A stretch of 64,000 bases of DNA from an uncultured bacterium (lineage in GTDB: Bacteria; Pseudomonadota; Alphaproteobacteria; Sphingomonadales; Sphingomonadaceae), in assembly GCA_903884945.1 (NCBI GenBank), contig CAISGR010000277.1, forward strand, positions 1 through 64,000, read 5' to 3'. Position 1 is the stretch's first letter. Each line of letters starts with the position of its first letter. Below the pieces are notes generated by a model. That model was not told the origin of the DNA. It saw only the letters and a list, made by a program, of their open reading frames with translations, and did no database searches. This document shows, in pieces, positions 61,682 to 64,000 of the stretch. The position numbers were made by a program, and so were the translations under genes.

Positions 61682-62407
61682 ATGGACGCGCAATCCTTCG
61701 GCACCCGCTACGATGTTCTGCTGCAGCAGCCACGCATGCGCGCGCTCTATGGCGACAGCGGCTATTTCAACATCGGCTATTGGGATGCCGACACGCCTGA
61801 CCTGATCGCAGCATGCGACCGGATGGTCGACGAGCTCGCCTCGGCCCTGCCCGACGATCCCAGCTTCATCGTCGACATGGGCTGCGGCGTGGGTGGCGGC
61901 ACGCGGCGGTTCGCCGGGCGCTTTCCCGATGCGATGGTGCTCGGCGCCAATATCTCCCACTGGCAGCTTGTCCAGGCGCAGCAGCGTGGAGTCACCGGCG
62001 TGGTGATGGACGCCACCCGCCTCGCCATCGCATCCGGTTCGGCCGATGCGGTGATCGCCGTCGAATCCCCGCAATGCTTCAACACCCGCGCCGACTTCTT
62101 CGCCGAGGCGTTCCGCATCCTCAGGCCGGGCGGCGTACTGGCGGTGGCCGACATGCTGTTCGGCGATACGGAGCCGACCGGGAGCTGGATGCACCCCCCG
62201 GTCAACCATGTCGCCTCGCTCGACCATTATGGCGCGCAGATGATCGATGCCGGGTTCGAGCTGGTCTCTTTGCGCGACATTGCGGGCGTTTCCTGGAAAT
62301 GCTTTTGCGCGGCGATGCGCACGGTTTTTCCGGGGCGGGAATTCCGCGTGGACGAGATCGAGCGGTCGCTCGACTTCTATGTCATCGCCGTCGCGCGGAA
62401 ACCCTAG
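61682..62407 (+). CDS. class I SAM-dependent methyltransferase, 241 aa
   Basis: SAM motif I is FIVDMGCGVGGGTRRFA, followed by VLGANISHWQLVQA, the motif II acidic region ADAVIAVESPQCF, and LRPGGVLAVADM. The opening FGTRYDVLLQQPRMRALYG and the NIGYW block match small-molecule methyltransferases (MPBQ/sterol C-methyltransferase-like). It starts 24 bases from the divergent cyclase-like gene. Its stop overlaps the Trm112-like stop on the other strand. Confidence 0.88.
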   Translation: MDAQSFGTRYDVLLQQPRMRALYGDSGYFNIGYWDADTPDLIAACDRMVDELASALPDDPSFIVDMGCGVGGGTRRFAGRFPDAMVLGANISHWQLVQAQQRGVTGVVMDATRLAIASGSADAVIAVESPQCFNTRADFFAEAFRILRPGGVLAVADMLFGDTEPTGSWMHPPVNHVASLDHYGAQMIDAGFELVSLRDIAGVSWKCFCAAMRTVFPGREFRVDEIERSLDFYVIAVARKP

Positions 62408-62577
62408 ATCTTCCGCGCCGCCTCGATCAGCAGCACGGGGATGCCGTCGCGGATCGGATAGGCGAGGCCGGCCTCGTCCGACACGAGCTCGCCCGCCGCC
62501 GCGTCGTGGCGGAGCGGGGTGCGGGTCGCGGGGCAGACCAGCCTGGCGAGCAGCGCTTCATCGAATTCCCTCGTCAT
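62404..62577 (-). CDS. Trm112-like small protein, 57 aa
   Basis: A short frame MTREFDEALLARLVCPATRTPL...DEAGLAYPIRDGIPVLLIEAARKI fits the Trm112/YcaR family: the LLxxLVCP start and YPIRDGIPVLL end are its hallmarks. Only one Cys is kept, so zinc binding is doubtful. Family members act as partners of methyltransferases. Its ATG overlaps the stop of the ABC ATPase gene (ATGA), so it is coupled to it. Confidence 0.82.
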   Translation of the reverse strand: MTREFDEALLARLVCPATRTPLRHDAAAGELVSDEAGLAYPIRDGIPVLLIEAARKI

Positions 62578-63869
62578 TCCGGCCTTTCCATCCTTGCATC
62601 GGGCCCCGTCCCATGGGGCTCAGCCCATTCGGCATCCAGCCGGACGAGCTGGTTCGCCCAGATCAGCATGTTCGTCACCGGATCGGGATCGGTGCTCACA
62701 TCGACATGGCATTCGCGGCTGCGCGCGCTCTCGACCGCCAGCGGATACATGGTCGAGGCGTCGAGGATGGTCGCGCGAACGATATAGCGCCCGGCCAGGA
62801 GCGGCAGCGCTGGCAAGGTGCAGCGCAGGATGCCGCGGCCGGCATCGACCCGGCGCGCCACCGGATCGACCGTGCCGCCGATGCAGGTCCAGCGATCCTC
62901 GGTCCAGATGCTGAGCGCCCAGATCACCTCGGTCGGCGCATCCGCCTCGTAGCGGACGGTCACCTCGACCGGGCGACCGGTGCGGACCGGCGCGCCGTCG
63001 ACCGAGCCGACTCTGAGCCCGCCCATGCGCACCGGCCCGTTCGCGGCGAAATCGGCGAGCCCGTTCGCATCGGCCAGGGGGCGCTGTTCGAGCATGCGGC
63101 TGACCGTGTGCGCCACATCGCCTTCATACACGATCCGGCCCCGCTCGATCAGGATCGCGCGGTCGCATACCGTCTGCACCTGCTGCACATTGTGCGAGAC
63201 GAGCAGCAGCGACCCGCCGCGCTGTACGAACTGCCGCATATGGCGGATGCATTTGTGCTGGAAGGCAAGATCGCCGACCGCCAGCGCCTCGTCCACCAGC
63301 AGCAGGTCAGGCCCGAGATGTGCGGCGAGCGAATAGGCGAGCCGCGCCTTCATGCCCGAGCTGAAGGACATAAGCGGCGCGTCGATGAACTCGGCCAGCT
63401 CGGCGAAGTCGATCACCATCTCGAGCAACCGAGCGGTCGCATCCGGATCGAGCCCGTGCAGCGCAGCGCCGACCTCGACATTCTCTCGGCCCGTGAGCAG
63501 CGGATTGAAACCGGTGCCGAGTTCGATGATCGCCTCAGACCGTCCGGCGATGCGCACCTGCCCCACATCCGGTTTCAGCAGGCCGTAGATCACGCGCAGC
63601 AAGGTGCTCTTGCCCGCGCCATTGCGGCCGATCACGGCAAGCGCCTCGCCGCGCTTCACTTCGAACGAGATATCGTCCAGCGCCCAGAACTCGCCGGGCC
63701 GGAGAGCATCGGTCCGCACACCGCGCCCCGACAATTCACCGCCGATGTCGCGCAGCCCGTAGAACAGCGCCCTTTTCAGGTCGCCGCAGTATTTTTTCGA
63801 CAGGTTCGATACCGACAAGGCGGTATCGCCGACCCGCAATCCGGCCGGAAAGGATGTCACGTCTTCCAT
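62574..63869 (-). CDS. ABC transporter ATP-binding protein, Wzt/KpsT-like, 431 aa
   Basis: Walker A VIGRNGAGKST, signature region LMSFSSGMKARLAYSLA, Walker B LLLVDEALAVGD and the H-loop LLVSHN. After residue 270 a C-terminal domain (RVGSVDGAPVRTGRPVEVTVRYEA) resembles the carbohydrate-binding Wzt_C fold. Such ATPases export O-antigen or capsule polysaccharide. The ATG at 63869 lies two bases from the stop of the permease. The export substrate is likely made by genes outside the window. Confidence 0.92.
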   Translation of the reverse strand: MEDVTSFPAGLRVGDTALSVSNLSKKYCGDLKRALFYGLRDIGGELSGRGVRTDALRPGEFWALDDISFEVKRGEALAVIGRNGAGKSTLLRVIYGLLKPDVGQVRIAGRSEAIIELGTGFNPLLTGRENVEVGAALHGLDPDATARLLEMVIDFAELAEFIDAPLMSFSSGMKARLAYSLAAHLGPDLLLVDEALAVGDLAFQHKCIRHMRQFVQRGGSLLLVSHNVQQVQTVCDRAILIERGRIVYEGDVAHTVSRMLEQRPLADANGLADFAANGPVRMGGLRVGSVDGAPVRTGRPVEVTVRYEADAPTEVIWALSIWTEDRWTCIGGTVDPVARRVDAGRGILRCTLPALPLLAGRYIVRATILDASTMYPLAVESARSRECHVDVSTDPDPVTNMLIWANQLVRLDAEWAEPHGTGPDARMERPE

Positions 63870-63871
63870 CG

Positions 63872-64000
63872 TCAGCCCAGCCGGCTGACGACATGCGGCC
63901 GCGCCAGCCGGTACCAGAGCCAGGCCAGAATCAACGCGACGATGCTGCCGCCTAGCACGATGCAGAATCCGAAGGTGCCGTACCATCGACCGATCAGCCA
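63872..64000 (-). CDS. ABC transporter permease, C-terminal end, partial
   Basis: The last 42 codons of a membrane protein: FGFCIVLGGSIVALILAWLWYRL is a final transmembrane helix, then RPHVVSRLG and the stop. Order and spacing with the ATPase gene identify it as the Wzm/KpsM-type permease. The 5' part is off the right edge. Confidence 0.75.
   Translation of the reverse strand, partial: WLIGRWYGTFGFCIVLGGSIVALILAWLWYRLARPHVVSRLG

Noticed and set aside
1..64000. CRISPR array
   Set aside because: The only regular direct repeats are the four 14-bp units at 24-bp period; the spacing is too short and there are no cas genes.

Overview
The window is GC-rich DNA from an alphaproteobacterium, most likely a member of the Sphingomonadaceae. 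That placement is an inference from codon use, an STN-type TonB-dependent receptor with FecI/FecR partners, a LuxR solo, Trb/DUF2274 conjugation remnants and small proteins of sphingomonad style. I saw no rRNA, complete tRNA or CRISPR array.

Left part (about 1-33.2 kb) is an accessory region dominated by anti-phage and conflict genes. It opens with two small genes, an IS110 transposase, an unrecognised 379-aa protein, an ECF sigma factor, a LuxR solo, a truncated ParB, a GC-rich segment that may be a structured RNA, and a Fic protein. A long run of defence modules follows: an AbiEi/AbiEii pair; a DUF5131/TcmP pair; a leftward res-mod-(GIY-YIG)-(RelE-UvrD) type III restriction operon; a CBASS locus with HORMA and TRIP13 partners (CapW-type regulator, CdnC-like cyclase, HORMA, TRIP13, SLOG/TIR-like effector, DEDDh exonuclease); a Z1 ATPase, Dcm and Vsr cluster; a second AbiEi/AbiEii pair behind two tandem hairpin operators; and a protein with a C-terminal PD-(D/E)XK-like motif.

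Middle part (33.3-49.2 kb) lies between two imperfect direct copies of a roughly 215-235 bp noncoding segment. It carries a DUF6130 protein, an SDR, a TehA-like channel, a metallo-beta-lactamase-fold enzyme, two alpha/beta hydrolases, a histidine kinase, a winged-helix regulator and a FecI-FecR-TonB receptor set. Its right end has an orphan AbiEi-like regulator under a perfect 34-bp palindrome and an AbiEi-Fic fusion preceded by four 14-bp repeats at an exact 24-bp period.

Right part (49.2-57.2 kb) is a graveyard: a frameshifted tyrosine integrase, a frameshifted AlpA-like excisionase, an intact DUF2274 gene, a trbI tail, a broken AbiEii toxin, an NnrS gene, the 3' half of a B12-dependent ribonucleotide reductase abutting a second 5'-truncated gene, a MoxR ATPase pseudogene and an IS110 scrap. 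From 57.3 kb to the end is an apparently intact cell-envelope or natural-product cluster: UbiA prenyltransferase, glycosyltransferase, sulfotransferase, a DxDDT terpene-cyclase-like protein, a methyltransferase, a Trm112-like protein, and a Wzt-like ABC ATPase with the end of its permease.
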